Shown piece after piece: positions 9,215-19,744 of a stretch of 64,000 nt of DNA. Under the pieces are notes generated by a model. It ran no database searches. It worked only from the letters and a program-made list of their open reading frames with translations, and was not told the origin of the DNA. The translations under genes and the position numbers were made by a program. Source of the DNA: JADKCL01 sp031415375 (GTDB lineage: Bacteria; Bacteroidota; Bacteroidia; J057; JADKCL01); the NCBI GenBank assembly GCA_031415375.1, contig JANORP010000086.1, forward strand, positions 1-64,000, written 5' to 3'. Position 1 is the stretch's first letter. Each line of letters begins with the position of its first letter.

Positions 9215-12200
9215 ATGAGTAAATTTTACAACTTTCGACGATTCTCTTGCCGAACAGCATTTCTGATGCTGCTCACGGTGGCGATGAGCGGGCTCCTCGG
9301 GAACCAGGCCTATGGCCAGTTGCCGATGACTAGGAGCGTGTTCTCGGCCGCCTACACACCGATCACGGTATTGGGTGGAGCTACTGCTTCCACGATCCCG
9401 ACCTTAAGTGACGACGGTACACAAACGGCGATTCCTATCGGATTCACGTTCAACTACCTAGGCACCACCTACACCACAGTCGATGCTTGCGCCAATGGCT
9501 GGATCAGCTTTAACTCTGCTGCCGCCAACCAATGGACCAACTCCAACCTTTTCACAACTGGCACTCCCAACTTCACGCTCGCTCCTTGGTGGGACGACAT
9601 GAACACAGGGACCGGGGGTTTGCTCTACCAAACTCAAGGTGTAGTCGGCTCACAAACCTTTACTGTGCAGTGGAATGATGTACTGAGTTATAATGGCTCA
9701 GCACGCACCCTGAACTTCCAATGCATTCTGTATGAAGGTACCAACGTGATCGAGTTTCGCTATGGCACGCCGGGTGCTGGCGCATATAGCCAAAGCGAAT
9801 CTGCCTCGATCGGCATCGAAGGTGCAACTGGTGGCCCAGGCAATTTCTTGGATGCCGTCTCTGGCTCTGCTTTCATCAACCAGTCCTATATGACCACCCA
9901 CAAGTGGCCTGCCGCACAGATACGCTTCACGCCAGGGGCCCCGACAGCGATTGCTGGTGGCACCTATACCGTGGGTCTTGCGGGCACCTACCCCAACATC
10001 TCAGAGGCATTTGCAAACATGAATCACCGTGGCATCACAGGCCCTGTGACGCTGAGCCTCATCAATGCTACCTATGATACTACCCTCGCTGGTGGTGCCA
10101 ACACGTTCCCGCTGATGCTCGGTCCTGTCACGGGAAATAGCTCGGTGAACACGATCACGATCCAGCCTGCGTCGGGCACATCGACCCTGTCTTACAGAGG
10201 GGTAGTCTCAGGCAACGGCGGTAACGTGGGAAGTGCTACTTCATTTGGCACTGCCAATGAGCCGATCATGGCGATTGTGGGTGCTGACTATGTGACGGTG
10301 AGAAACCTCAACTTTGTCTCAACAGGCGCTGTAGGGTCCAACCTCGTCGATCGTGGTCTGCTCGTCGCCAATGCCAGCGCTGTCGATGGCTCGACGAATG
10401 GTCTCTATGAAAACCTCAACGTCACACTACTACGCAACAATACCTCCTCGGTCGGTATCCAACAGATTACATCGACCACGCCCACCAGTGCAGCAGGTGC
10501 CAACTCGACCAACAATTACCGCAACCTCACGATCAGCAATGTCTATTCAGGCATCTATCTGCTGGGAGCGGCTGCTTTCCCTGACCTCAGTTGCCAGATC
10601 GGCAACTCCTCCCCTACGGCATTCAATGCCATCGGTGGTGCCACGGCTTTTGACATCGGAAACGGAACAACCGCCACGCAAAACTTTGGCATCCGTATCG
10701 CTTCGCAAAGCGGTGCCAAGGTCTTCAACAACGCTGTGCGCAACGTTTCCGCACAGACGACTACCGACGGTATCTTGTGCGAATTGGGCCAAGGCACCAA
10801 CGAGATCTACATGAACAAGATCACTGCTGTGCGCAACAACGCCACAGGCTCCACCGCAGGCGCTAGCGGCATCCGCGCCAACCTCGCAACCACGGGTACA
10901 CACGAACTCAGGGTTTACAACAACTTCGTGAGCGATGTGAGCAGCGGCTACACGGGTGCAGCCACGGCTACCCGCATTGCCAGAGGCATCTTCTTGCAGA
11001 GTGCAGGCAGTGGTGTAGCTACCGAAACCATCAATGTGGACGCCAACAACGTGCGCATCGACGGCACCCTGTTCCCCAACGGCAGCAATGCTTGCTTGGA
11101 GATCGGAACCGCATCGGGTCCGGTGATCAACGTGAGAAACAACGTATTGTCCAATTACACGGGTGCTCAAACAGGTGTCGCTACACACAATGCCTGGTTT
11201 AGCACATCGGCTACAGCAACCGGCAATACCGGCTCTGCATCCAACTACAACGACCTGTATGTCTCCAACGCCACCAACGGTTTCACCGGCACTGGTGCTG
11301 CGACCACTTATGCTACCCTCGCCAACTGGCAAGCAGCTATGGTCGGCATGGACGCCAACTCGGTTGTCACAGATCCTACCTACCTGAGCGCCTCTGATTT
11401 GCACGTGACAGGCAGCGGCCTCAACAACGTGGGTAACCTCACAGGCTCAGCATGGGTCACTGTCGATATCGACAATGCCGCCCGCTCTGTGGGTACGCCA
11501 GACATCGGTGCCGACGAGTTTGCACCGTCGATCATCGACATGCAGGCCCAGGCACTCACTGCGCCACTCACCACGGGCTGCTACACTTCTACACAACCCG
11601 TGATTGTATCGATCAAGAACAATTCACCTGTCACCATCGACTTCTCACTGAACCCGACCACTGTGACGGTAAACGTGACAGGAGCGATCACCACTACGCT
11701 TACTGTGGTCGTGAACACTGGCACCCTCGCCGCTGGCGCGAACCAAGCAGTTGCGATGGGCAACGTGAACATGAGCGCCTTGGGTACCTATACCTTCAAC
11801 GGCAATACTGCTGTGACTGGCGATGGTGTACCTGGCAACAATGCCTTTACCGCAGTCAACATTACCATCTCTGCTGGCACCGTGAGCTCCAACCTCGCCT
11901 CGATCTGCGCAGGTGGCTCAGTGACCCTGACCGCTACAGGCAACAGTGGCACGATTCAGTGGCAAAGCAGCACCAATGGTGGCACGACCTGGGTCAACGA
12001 AACGGGGCTTGGCAACACGGCATCGCCTTACACCGCGACACCTGCTGACACCGCTTTGTTCCGCATACTGGTTTGCGGCACGTTTGCCTCTACCACGACC
12101 AACGTGAACGTGAGCGCGGTGGTTACACCCACCGTGATCGGCGACACCATTTGCGGGATTGGCACGCCAACCCTCTCAGCGAGCGGCTCCCCGACGATCA

Positions 12201-14719
12201 ACTGGTACACTGCAATGATCGGTGGCAGCCCTGTCGCCACTGGCGCGACTTACAGCCCTGTAATCTCTGCGACCACCACATATTATGCAGAAGCCGTCAA
12301 TGGCGGTGGCATTACATCGGTCGGTATCCCCAACAATATTGTAGCGCCTGGTGGCCAACAAGCCTCTACCAACTACACCATTTTTGATGTCTTCTCGAAT
12401 GCAAGCTTGGTAGGTGTCTATGTCTATCCCGGTGCTGCAGGTACAGCTATCATGGAACTGCGCGACAATGCTGGCGCCTTGATTACAACCAGCACCCTCA
12501 CGGTCACTGCTGGCGATGTGAACAACCGTACATATTTCCCATTGGGCTGGAACTTGACGATCGGCACAGGTTTCCGCCTGCAACAAGGTACAGGTTCTGT
12601 ACCCATGTTCCGCAGCGCGACCAACGTGGCCTATCCTTACACCATCCCTGGTGTGATCTCGATCACAGGTAGCGCCGCTGGTGCAAGCTTTATGTACTGG
12701 GGCTATGACTGGCAGATCTTGACAGGCTGCCCCGGCCCACGTGTTGCAGTGACTGCAACCGTCAATCCAGCTCCTGCTGTCACGATTGCAACTTCATCTG
12801 CAATCTCCTGCAGCAGCGATCCTGTGAACCTCGTCGCCTCCAGCGCCAACTTAGGCTATACCTATAACTGGACTCCAGGCCTGAGCTTGAACACGACCAC
12901 CAATGACTCCGTCATTGCAACGCCTGCTGTCACCACCAGCTATATCGTGACAGCGACAGACTCTGTCACGGGTTGTGTCGCCAAAGACACCGCTACTGTC
13001 CAGTTTGTCCTCAAACCGCTTGTCACTGCAAGTGTCACACCAGACACCATCTGTGCTGGCGACTCGATCAGCTTGGCATCTACTGCTGCCCCTGTTGCCT
13101 TCCAAATCGGTACCGGTACGATCGTCAATTCGACGACTTCCTATCCTGCACCTTATGGCAACTTCTACTGGGGATCACGCCACCAGATGCTCATCTTGGC
13201 CTCTGAACTCCAAGCACAAGGCATCAGCGCTGGCAACTTGACCTCGATGGCATTCAACGTGACAGCTGCTTACGCAGGTGCCCCGCTTGAGAACCTTGAA
13301 ATCAAGCTGGCACTTACATCTGCAACCTCGGTGCCTGCATTCATTGCTCCAGTGTTTACCTCAGTGTTTACAGCAGCAACTTACACACCTGCCCCTGGTA
13401 TCAATCCCCACGTGTTTGGTCCTGTATTCTTCTGGGATGGTGTCTCCAACCTGTTGGTGGAAACTTGCCACAACAACTCTGCCTTCACCACGAATGCCGT
13501 GGTGGAGCAAACGACGACCCCATTTGTATCCTCTGTATGGTTGCGTCAAGACGCAGCTGGTACGTGCGGTAGCAACACCGTCACCGGCTCACTCACGCAA
13601 CGCCCCAACATGTATTTCACAGGCAACAAAGCCTATGGCTACGCTTGGGCCCCGACTGCTACTTTGGTAGCCCCGACTGCAGCCGCCACCATGGGTGCCC
13701 CGACTGTGACGACTGACTTCGTGGTCAGCTACCTTGATAGCGCCTCGGGCTGTATCGGCGTCGATACCACAACGGTACTCGCCAATCCGCTTCCAGTCGT
13801 GAACTTGGGTCCAGATGCCAACTTCTGCGGTACCTCAACCACTTTGGACGCTGGCAATGCTGGTGCAAGCTTCTTGTGGAGCACACTTGACACCACACAG
13901 ACGGTCGGCGCCAACACTGCCGGCTCCTATGATGTACAGGTAATCGATAGCCTCGGTTGCAGCAACACCGACACGATCGCCATCACATTCTCACCCAACC
14001 CTGTGGTGAATCTTGGTGCTGACACCTCGTTCTGTGCTGGTGGTTCATTGACCTTGGATGCTGGCATCACGTCTGCTACCTACCTCTGGACGACGACTGC
14101 AATCACGCAGTCCATTCTTGTCAACGCAACTGGCACGTACGGTGTCCAAGTGACCGACGCTAACCTCTGCGTAGGTGCTGACTCGATCACCGTGACCGTG
14201 AATGCACTGCCAAACGTGAACCTCACGCTGACAGTTGACAGCCTCTGCTCTGTGCAAACCACACCTACTGCCTTGACCGGTGGTTTGCCTGCTGGTGGCA
14301 CCTTCACTGGCCCTGGCGTCGCCGCTGGTGGCTTTACCCCATCTGTTGCTGGCATTGGTACCCACACGGTCACCTATTCCTTCACGGATGCCAATGGTTG
14401 CTCCAACACCGATACTGGCGTCATCGTCGTGTATCTCTGCGTGGGCATCGAAGACGCCCTGAACTCCTTCCCATTGGGATTGTATCCTAACCCGAACTCT
14501 GGCCGCTTTACTTTCACCGTTCCGATGGATGTGAATGCCGATGTAAGGTATGAGATTGCCGACGCACGTGGCGTGGTCGTGCTGCGCGAAACGAGCAGCC
14601 AACCAAGCGGTATCTATAAGCAAGAAGTGAATTTTGCCGACTTCAGCGCAGGTGTATATACCTTGCGTGTGAGTGTCGATGGCAAAACCGCACTCAAGCG
14701 CTTTGTGGTACAACGCTAA
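9215..14719 (+). CDS. Giant T9SS type-A secreted protein with nidogen-like, beta-helix and CARDB/Ig-like domains
   Basis: The product is 1834 residues. It starts with a signal peptide (MSKFYNFRRFSCR...AYGQ, cleavage near 35). Residues 36-245 form a beta-sandwich of the nidogen-like type common in Bacteroidota surface proteins (GFTFNYLG, WWDDMN). A right-handed beta-helix spans about 250-770 and ends at TPDIGADE. A CARDB-like module follows (about 774-885), then several Ig/PKD-like repeats with the pattern NLG-x-D...FC and LDAG. The type-A T9SS sorting domain occupies about 1748-1834 (YPNPNSGRF...KRFVVQR). It parallels the divergent gene at 2856-8264 in architecture. A strong terminator follows 20 bp after the stop. 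The role is probably cell-surface or biofilm related (inference). Confidence 0.9.
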   Translation: MSKFYNFRRFSCRTAFLMLLTVAMSGLLGNQAYGQLPMTRSVFSAAYTPITVLGGATASTIPTLSDDGTQTAIPIGFTFNYLGTTYTTVDACANGWISFNSAAANQWTNSNLFTTGTPNFTLAPWWDDMNTGTGGLLYQTQGVVGSQTFTVQWNDVLSYNGSARTLNFQCILYEGTNVIEFRYGTPGAGAYSQSESASIGIEGATGGPGNFLDAVSGSAFINQSYMTTHKWPAAQIRFTPGAPTAIAGGTYTVGLAGTYPNISEAFANMNHRGITGPVTLSLINATYDTTLAGGANTFPLMLGPVTGNSSVNTITIQPASGTSTLSYRGVVSGNGGNVGSATSFGTANEPIMAIVGADYVTVRNLNFVSTGAVGSNLVDRGLLVANASAVDGSTNGLYENLNVTLLRNNTSSVGIQQITSTTPTSAAGANSTNNYRNLTISNVYSGIYLLGAAAFPDLSCQIGNSSPTAFNAIGGATAFDIGNGTTATQNFGIRIASQSGAKVFNNAVRNVSAQTTTDGILCELGQGTNEIYMNKITAVRNNATGSTAGASGIRANLATTGTHELRVYNNFVSDVSSGYTGAATATRIARGIFLQSAGSGVATETINVDANNVRIDGTLFPNGSNACLEIGTASGPVINVRNNVLSNYTGAQTGVATHNAWFSTSATATGNTGSASNYNDLYVSNATNGFTGTGAATTYATLANWQAAMVGMDANSVVTDPTYLSASDLHVTGSGLNNVGNLTGSAWVTVDIDNAARSVGTPDIGADEFAPSIIDMQAQALTAPLTTGCYTSTQPVIVSIKNNSPVTIDFSLNPTTVTVNVTGAITTTLTVVVNTGTLAAGANQAVAMGNVNMSALGTYTFNGNTAVTGDGVPGNNAFTAVNITISAGTVSSNLASICAGGSVTLTATGNSGTIQWQSSTNGGTTWVNETGLGNTASPYTATPADTALFRILVCGTFASTTTNVNVSAVVTPTVIGDTICGIGTPTLSASGSPTINWYTAMIGGSPVATGATYSPVISATTTYYAEAVNGGGITSVGIPNNIVAPGGQQASTNYTIFDVFSNASLVGVYVYPGAAGTAIMELRDNAGALITTSTLTVTAGDVNNRTYFPLGWNLTIGTGFRLQQGTGSVPMFRSATNVAYPYTIPGVISITGSAAGASFMYWGYDWQILTGCPGPRVAVTATVNPAPAVTIATSSAISCSSDPVNLVASSANLGYTYNWTPGLSLNTTTNDSVIATPAVTTSYIVTATDSVTGCVAKDTATVQFVLKPLVTASVTPDTICAGDSISLASTAAPVAFQIGTGTIVNSTTSYPAPYGNFYWGSRHQMLILASELQAQGISAGNLTSMAFNVTAAYAGAPLENLEIKLALTSATSVPAFIAPVFTSVFTAATYTPAPGINPHVFGPVFFWDGVSNLLVETCHNNSAFTTNAVVEQTTTPFVSSVWLRQDAAGTCGSNTVTGSLTQRPNMYFTGNKAYGYAWAPTATLVAPTAAATMGAPTVTTDFVVSYLDSASGCIGVDTTTVLANPLPVVNLGPDANFCGTSTTLDAGNAGASFLWSTLDTTQTVGANTAGSYDVQVIDSLGCSNTDTIAITFSPNPVVNLGADTSFCAGGSLTLDAGITSATYLWTTTAITQSILVNATGTYGVQVTDANLCVGADSITVTVNALPNVNLTLTVDSLCSVQTTPTALTGGLPAGGTFTGPGVAAGGFTPSVAGIGTHTVTYSFTDANGCSNTDTGVIVVYLCVGIEDALNSFPLGLYPNPNSGRFTFTVPMDVNADVRYEIADARGVVVLRETSSQPSGIYKQEVNFADFSAGVYTLRVSVDGKTALKRFVVQR

Positions 14720-14739
14720 TCGCACGATTTGAATTGTCC

Positions 14740-14776
14740 AAAGGGCTGCACCGCAAGGTGCAGCCCTTTGTGTTTT
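14740..14776 (+). terminator. Strong Rho-independent terminator
   Basis: A perfect 13-bp stem, AAAGGGCTGCACC (14740-14752) with GGTGCAGCCCTTT (14757-14769), has a GCAA tetraloop and is followed by GTGTTTT. It lies 20 bp after the T9SS gene stop codon and insulates the dioxygenase genes downstream. Confidence 0.9.
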
Positions 14777-14884
14777 GATGAAGGGCTAGGATGCTTCTGC
14801 CTATCCATTTTTGCAATGCATGCCCCATCCAAAAAATTGCTTATTTTGTACTTTTCTCGGATACGTCAAAGACAAGGAGCGACG

Positions 14885-15913
14885 ATGCAGCAGATATTCA
14901 AGGATGCCGACCTACAAATGCAGTTTGAACGCGATGGGTATATCGTCTTGGACTTGCTCGGGGACGACGATGTGGCTCACCTCAGGGACTACTATGCACA
15001 GCATACACCCGTCGAGAAGCCGAGCTACGGCTTTCACGTGAGTCTCGATGACAAAGACCGCGCCCAATCGATGGCAGCAACCGAAGAGCTCTACCGAGTC
15101 CTCACCCCCCGTGTCGCCGACTTTTTCCAAGACTTCAAGATTTTCACGGCGAGTTACGTTGTCAAGGAAACCAATCCCAAGGGTGTCGTGCCGCCCCACC
15201 AAGATTGGACTTTTGTGGATGAAAGCCAATATTGGTCGGGTACTTTGTGGACGCCGCTCGTCGATGTCGATATGGACAATGGTTGCCTGGGCGTCATCAA
15301 AGGCAGCCACAAATTTTTCAATTGGCCCCGCTGCTCGCCGAGCCCGCAGTTCAAGACCCCGCTGGGCGAACACATGTTCACCATCTTTCCTTACTTGCAA
15401 CTCGTGCCGATGAAGGCTGGGCAATCCATCCTTTTTGACAACCGCACCATCCACGGCAGCCCCCCCAATACCACCGAGACCACGCGCCTCGCAGCTGGCA
15501 TTGGCATCACCCACAAGGATGCACAGCTATTTCACCACTATCTCCAACCCAATACCAGTCCCGAGACGATCGAGGTCTTTGCAATCACCCGCGACTTTTT
15601 CCTGCACTACAACAATGGCGGCTTGAGTGACCTCCACAACATTGGTGGCACCATCGAGGGTTGGGAAAGCGTGGCAAAATACCCTGTTTCCCTCCCGAAA
15701 TTCACTGTTGAGGAAATGCAAAACTTCATCAAAAGCCATCCTGGCAATGTGATGAATGTCGAGCTCATCGAGAAGTTGGCCCGCCTCTTCAACTACAACC
15801 TTGATGGCTCCAAAAAGGAGGAACCCAAAGCTGAAGTGCCACCGCCACTGCCAGCAATTCCAGTCAGCGAACCGAAACGCAGCTTTTTCAGTCGCCTATT
15901 TTCCCGCAAATGA
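14885..15913 (+). CDS. Phytanoyl-CoA dioxygenase (PhyH) family protein, single domain
   Basis: The product has 342 residues and belongs to the PhyH family of Fe(II)/2-oxoglutarate oxygenases. The facial triad is visible as H105-Q-D107 (in PPHQDWTFVDE) and distal H190 (in RTIHGSPPN), so the enzyme should be able to bind iron; the substrate is unknown. The start at 14885 gives the usual FERDGYIVLDLL opening and has AAGGAG five bases upstream; the open frame extends 52 unlikely codons further. After a Pro-rich linker (PPPLPAIPV) the chain ends in a basic-hydrophobic tail, RSFFSRLFSRK, also found in neighbouring genes. Its TGA overlaps the next ATG (ATGA), so the pair is probably translationally coupled. 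Confidence 0.9.
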   Translation: MQQIFKDADLQMQFERDGYIVLDLLGDDDVAHLRDYYAQHTPVEKPSYGFHVSLDDKDRAQSMAATEELYRVLTPRVADFFQDFKIFTASYVVKETNPKGVVPPHQDWTFVDESQYWSGTLWTPLVDVDMDNGCLGVIKGSHKFFNWPRCSPSPQFKTPLGEHMFTIFPYLQLVPMKAGQSILFDNRTIHGSPPNTTETTRLAAGIGITHKDAQLFHHYLQPNTSPETIEVFAITRDFFLHYNNGGLSDLHNIGGTIEGWESVAKYPVSLPKFTVEEMQNFIKSHPGNVMNVELIEKLARLFNYNLDGSKKEEPKAEVPPPLPAIPVSEPKRSFFSRLFSRK

Positions 15914-17703
15914 TCACTGCTGCCCACCGCGCCCAGCTCTTCCAAGACCCTGAAAAGCACCATGCCTTTGAGCGTGACGGTTATGTCGTGCTCGATTTTT
16001 TCCAACCAGAGGAAATTGCGCACATGCTAGCGCTATTTGAAGGCCTTCGGCCCGAGGGACTTAAGGGGTTTTACACGACCACATTCGACAACAGCCCAGA
16101 TTACCGCACCCAGGTCGATACCGCCTTGCGGGCCATCTTTTCACGACCCGTCACGCAGTATTATCAGCATTTCAAGTACTTTTTTTCTTCCTATATCGTC
16201 AAGGCACCCGATCCCAAGAGCGAGCTCATCTTGCACCAAGACATGACATTGGTCGATGAGGCCAAGTTTGCAGGGATGAATATCTGGGCGCCGCTCGTGG
16301 ATCTCACGATGGAAAATGGCCCGATTTATGTCTTACCAGGCAGCCATCGGCTACTCCCAAGCTATCGCGGCTCGTCATTGCCCGATATTTACGATGGCCT
16401 TTCAAAGGAAGTCATTTCTGTCATGACGCCATTGCTCCTCAAAGCAGGCCAAGCCGTCGCTTTTGACCAGAGCCTGCTCCATTATTCCCCTGCGAATCAA
16501 TCCGAAGCCGAACGCATCGTCGTGAACACCTTCATTTCCAATGAAAAAGCCCAGATCCGCATCTGCTGGCACGACAAGGAAAATGCGCCCGATCAAGTCG
16601 AGATTTTTGAGCAAGCAGACGATTTCCTCATTCACTACACCAATTTTGGCACCGATATCTTTAGCCGCCCCAGCATCGGCCAGAGCTTGGGCTACTTCGA
16701 TTATGCATTCCCAAAATTGACGCTCGCGCAATTGGAGACGCGATATGGCAAGACCGAAATCGGTCGCAAGCCGCAACCCTCATCCATCTTGCCCGCACCC
16801 CCTGTCTTCCTGAACCGCGACCACCAATCGCAGTTCGAGACAGAGGGATATGTACAAATCGAATTGCTGAAACCCGAAGATATTGCGGCGCTGCGAGGGA
16901 TTTATGCAGCATACTTCCCTGATTCGCCGCAAGCCTTTCACTCCAGCAGCTACCTGCACGATTTTGCGCTCAAAAAGGAAATGAGCGATGCCATCCAAGC
17001 GGTGATGCAACCGCGTCTAGACGCCGTTTTTCACCGCTTCAGCTGCTTTGGATCGGCCTTTCTGACCAAAAATACGGGCAAGAGTAGCACCATGCCCATG
17101 CACCAAGACTGGACCATCGTCGATGAGCAGCAGTTTGTGGCTGTGAATATCTGGACGCCATTGCAAGACGCCGATGCCCACAATGGCAGCCTGCAAGTCT
17201 TGCGCGGCAGCCATCGCTACTTTCCTGTATTGCGCTGCCCGACAATCCCCTTTTTCTTTGAGGAATACAAAAACGAAATCGCGCAAAGCCTAACGCAACT
17301 AGAGGTGCGTGCCGGGCAAGCGGTGGTGCTCAACCAAGCGCTCATTCACGCGAGCCCACCCAATATGAGTGCGCAGGTGCGCCTCGCGATCACGACGGGC
17401 ATCAAGACAGCAGGCGCCCCGATGCGTTTCCACTACGCCTCTGCACCAGAAGAATTGGAAGTCTTCGCCATGGACGAAGATTTTTTGCTCGCCTTCGATG
17501 ACTTTTACAAAGACATCTACGAGCGGCCCAAAATCGGAGCCTCACGAGGGACCATCCCGTTTGTGCAGCAAAACCCCGGGCGAGACGCGATCCTGAAACA
17601 TATCCATGCCAGCGGTGCGGTACCTACCTCAGCCCAAACGGGCCGAGCGCCTGAGCCCGTCGCGGTAAAAGCGGGATTTTGGAAGCGATTGTTTGGTCGC
17701 TAA
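15910..17703 (+). CDS. Tandem two-domain PhyH family dioxygenase
   Basis: The 597-residue product consists of two complete PhyH domains. Domain 1 (about 1-285) carries H109-Q-D111 (LHQDMTLVDE) and a distal His in LLHYSPANQ. Domain 2 (about 300-570) carries H398-Q-D400 (MHQDWTIVDE) and a distal His in LIHASPPNM. Both triads are intact. The N-terminus (HAFERDGYVVLDFF) matches the preceding single-domain protein, and the two domains probably arose by duplication. A Pro/Ala linker leads to the tail VKAGFWKRLFGR. The ATG overlaps the stop of the upstream gene by four bases. The substrate is unknown; the small-molecule hydroxylase role is from the family only. Confidence 0.9.
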   Translation: MITAAHRAQLFQDPEKHHAFERDGYVVLDFFQPEEIAHMLALFEGLRPEGLKGFYTTTFDNSPDYRTQVDTALRAIFSRPVTQYYQHFKYFFSSYIVKAPDPKSELILHQDMTLVDEAKFAGMNIWAPLVDLTMENGPIYVLPGSHRLLPSYRGSSLPDIYDGLSKEVISVMTPLLLKAGQAVAFDQSLLHYSPANQSEAERIVVNTFISNEKAQIRICWHDKENAPDQVEIFEQADDFLIHYTNFGTDIFSRPSIGQSLGYFDYAFPKLTLAQLETRYGKTEIGRKPQPSSILPAPPVFLNRDHQSQFETEGYVQIELLKPEDIAALRGIYAAYFPDSPQAFHSSSYLHDFALKKEMSDAIQAVMQPRLDAVFHRFSCFGSAFLTKNTGKSSTMPMHQDWTIVDEQQFVAVNIWTPLQDADAHNGSLQVLRGSHRYFPVLRCPTIPFFFEEYKNEIAQSLTQLEVRAGQAVVLNQALIHASPPNMSAQVRLAITTGIKTAGAPMRFHYASAPEELEVFAMDEDFLLAFDDFYKDIYERPKIGASRGTIPFVQQNPGRDAILKHIHASGAVPTSAQTGRAPEPVAVKAGFWKRLFGR

Positions 17704-17756
17704 CTTTGATGTTTGATGCAAGATAGCTATCTTATGGCAAACAACATAATTGCGCT

Positions 17757-18425
17757 ATGAAGAAACACATTCTCGCCTTTGCATTTGCTTGCCTACTTTG
17801 CCTTCCTGCATTTTCCCAAACCTGCGCCTCGCCCTTTGCTGCGGGAACTGTGCAATTTACGGAGATCTGCACACCGACAGGAGCAGACAATTATTCGATC
17901 ATTGTAACGGCGACATCAGACTCCGCGTTGCAAGTCCAAGGGCTCTGGAGAGAACAACAGCCCCTCACCGCAGATGTGGATTGCAATACACAGACATTCA
18001 CGATTCCACGGCAATTTTTGTTGGTTGGCTATGAAATCCAAGGTCGGGGAGACATCTCAGGCAACAATGTCCAAGTATTTTATGGCGTGCATGAAACGAC
18101 CAACGGTAACCTGGTCGATTCCTGTGCTGGAAATTACCAAGCTGTGATCGTAGGCACACGCGCGCCTGTACAATCTCAGCTGATCGTGTACCCCAATCCA
18201 GCAAGCTCACAGGTCCACATCCGCTGGACGGGACTCCTTGCCGGTACCTCGATCTGCAATTACCGTATCGTCGATCTGCAAGGTCGTGTGATCATTGAGG
18301 GCAGCTTGGATGCAAAGATGGAAGCCAAGGTGGAACTCAAAGCGTTTTCAAAAGGCATATACCGCGTCGTGGTGATAGCTAGCCATGAAGGAACACTTAC
18401 AAGCCATGTGCTTGTTGTCCAATAA
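17757..18425 (+). CDS. Small T9SS type-A secreted protein
   Basis: The 222-residue product has a signal peptide (MKKHILAFAFACLLCLPAFSQ). A Cys-containing domain of about 120 residues follows (TCASPF...ADNYSI...DCNTQTFTI), then a type-A T9SS sorting domain (VYPNPASSQVHIR...VLVVQ). It is a clear paralog of the product of 18584-19249: both share the TC-x-x-PF opening, the D-x-DCNTQTFTI motif and a similar length. I do not recognise the mature domain. It lies between two dioxygenase pairs, but no functional link is visible. Confidence 0.85.
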   Translation: MKKHILAFAFACLLCLPAFSQTCASPFAAGTVQFTEICTPTGADNYSIIVTATSDSALQVQGLWREQQPLTADVDCNTQTFTIPRQFLLVGYEIQGRGDISGNNVQVFYGVHETTNGNLVDSCAGNYQAVIVGTRAPVQSQLIVYPNPASSQVHIRWTGLLAGTSICNYRIVDLQGRVIIEGSLDAKMEAKVELKAFSKGIYRVVVIASHEGTLTSHVLVVQ

Positions 18426-18583
18426 ATTGTTTGAGATGCGGCCACTACGACGGCATTCGATGAAGGTTGAAAAAACATGCAGAAAATGAATGCTTCGAGT
18501 GCGAGGAGGAGCTTTTTGGCATCGTAGTTGCTTACTTGTACCCAAATCGTTAAGTCATTTACACCCACTAAATTCGTAAGTAC

Positions 18584-19249
18584 ATGAAAAAAATCCTACT
18601 CGTCCTCGTAACACTTGTAGCCTACTGCGCAAGCTATTCCCAAACCTGCAGCGCACCGTTTGTGGAAAATCCCGCTTCCTTGACAGAATCTTGTAACCTA
18701 TCAGGTGCCGATGCTTATGCAATAAGCGTGGTTGCAGCCTCTGATAGCACGCTCGCGATTACAGGATTCTACCGTGAGCCCGGCACCGTTATTGCAGACA
18801 TTGATTGCAATACACAAACGTTTACGATTGCTGCGCAGTCGATTTCCAACAATTTCTACATGACTGGCATGGGTGGTATGAATGGCCAATTGGTGGGTTT
18901 CACCTATGACGTTTACAGTGCCCTTGACTCAACCCTACTAGAGACCTGCACGAGTGGCTATGTGGTGACTGCTGTGGGCTTGCCTTCAGAAAAGCATGAT
19001 ACACGCCTCTACCTCTATCCCAACCCTGCAAGGGAAAGTGCAACACTGCGCATCGATGGTTTGGGCACAACGGAAGATCAGTGGACCTATCAAGTTCTAG
19101 ACCTGCAGGGCCGTGCAATTGCCAAGGGCGTGGTGAACGATCAATGGACAGCCATCATCGACCTTAGTGGCCTCGCACAAGGCATGTACCATGTGGTCGT
19201 GCAAAGCAGCGATGCCCAACTGGCTAGCAAGGCCTTGATGGTGCAATAA
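18584..19249 (+). CDS. Small T9SS type-A secreted protein, paralog of upstream gene
   Basis: The 221-residue product opens with a signal peptide (MKKILLVLVTLVAYCASYSQ). Its mature domain contains TCSAPF, GADAYAIS and DIDCNTQTFTI, aligning along its length with the 17757-18425 product. It ends in a type-A T9SS sorting domain (LYPNPARESATLR...KALMVQ). The two genes lie 158 bp apart and look like a local duplication. Function unknown; export to the cell surface or medium is predicted from the sorting domain. Confidence 0.85.
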   Translation: MKKILLVLVTLVAYCASYSQTCSAPFVENPASLTESCNLSGADAYAISVVAASDSTLAITGFYREPGTVIADIDCNTQTFTIAAQSISNNFYMTGMGGMNGQLVGFTYDVYSALDSTLLETCTSGYVVTAVGLPSEKHDTRLYLYPNPARESATLRIDGLGTTEDQWTYQVLDLQGRAIAKGVVNDQWTAIIDLSGLAQGMYHVVVQSSDAQLASKALMVQ

Positions 19250-19288
19250 ACCCATCTTATTCCACGATCGGCGTCGATTCACCTTGCT

Positions 19289-19744
19289 TTAGGCCAGGCC
19301 AAATCGGCGCTTGTCGTTGGCTGCGATCGTGGTCGTTGATTTGAATGCATTCCTGACTGCTTCAAAATCTGTTTCAGATAATTTCCCGACCACGATCGTA
19401 GGGCTGTCTGAAACTTTTTCAAGCAGCGCGACGCAATCCTTCTCAAAAAATTGCGTGCAGTCCACAAATGAATCGTGGCTGAGAAAGTCATAGTCGGCAG
19501 CCTTGATGGGGATATGCCAACTCCGAATCATCGGGTCACGAAAAATGTGGGGATTGATTTGGCTATTGATCAGGAGGAATCCAAACACGATTTTGTCCTT
19601 GGTTGCTCCCAACACAACGAAAAACTTGATCTTGGGGGGATGGGTATCCGTGACATGGGTACGAATCACGACGCCTCGCTCAAGCAACGCGCGCTCGGAG
19701 AATTCTTTTCGCAACGCATCAGGGAAAAAATCACTCAGAGCCAT
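19289..19744 (-). CDS. Probable toxin partner of a Panacea antitoxin, MazF-like features
   Basis: The 151-residue protein is encoded immediately after the Panacea-domain gene and overlaps it by 10 bases, the usual arrangement of a toxin-antitoxin operon with the antitoxin first. It has an RGVVIRTHVTD strand-like start, KIKFFVVLG and LLINSQIN, then a fall into HDSFVDCTQFF. This pattern recalls PemK/MazF-type SH3-barrel toxins, but the similarity is judged by eye and could be misleading. If correct it would be an RNA-cleaving or translation-inhibiting toxin. Alternatively it is an uncharacterised Panacea-linked toxin. Confidence 0.6.
   Translation of the reverse strand: MALSDFFPDALRKEFSERALLERGVVIRTHVTDTHPPKIKFFVVLGATKDKIVFGFLLINSQINPHIFRDPMIRSWHIPIKAADYDFLSHDSFVDCTQFFEKDCVALLEKVSDSPTIVVGKLSETDFEAVRNAFKSTTTIAANDKRRFGLA

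Noticed and set aside
14729..14884. 52-codon upstream extension of the first PhyH gene
   Set aside because: It begins within the terminator stem of the preceding gene and encodes a Cys-rich string unlike any PhyH N-terminus; the ATG at 14885 gives the family's normal start.
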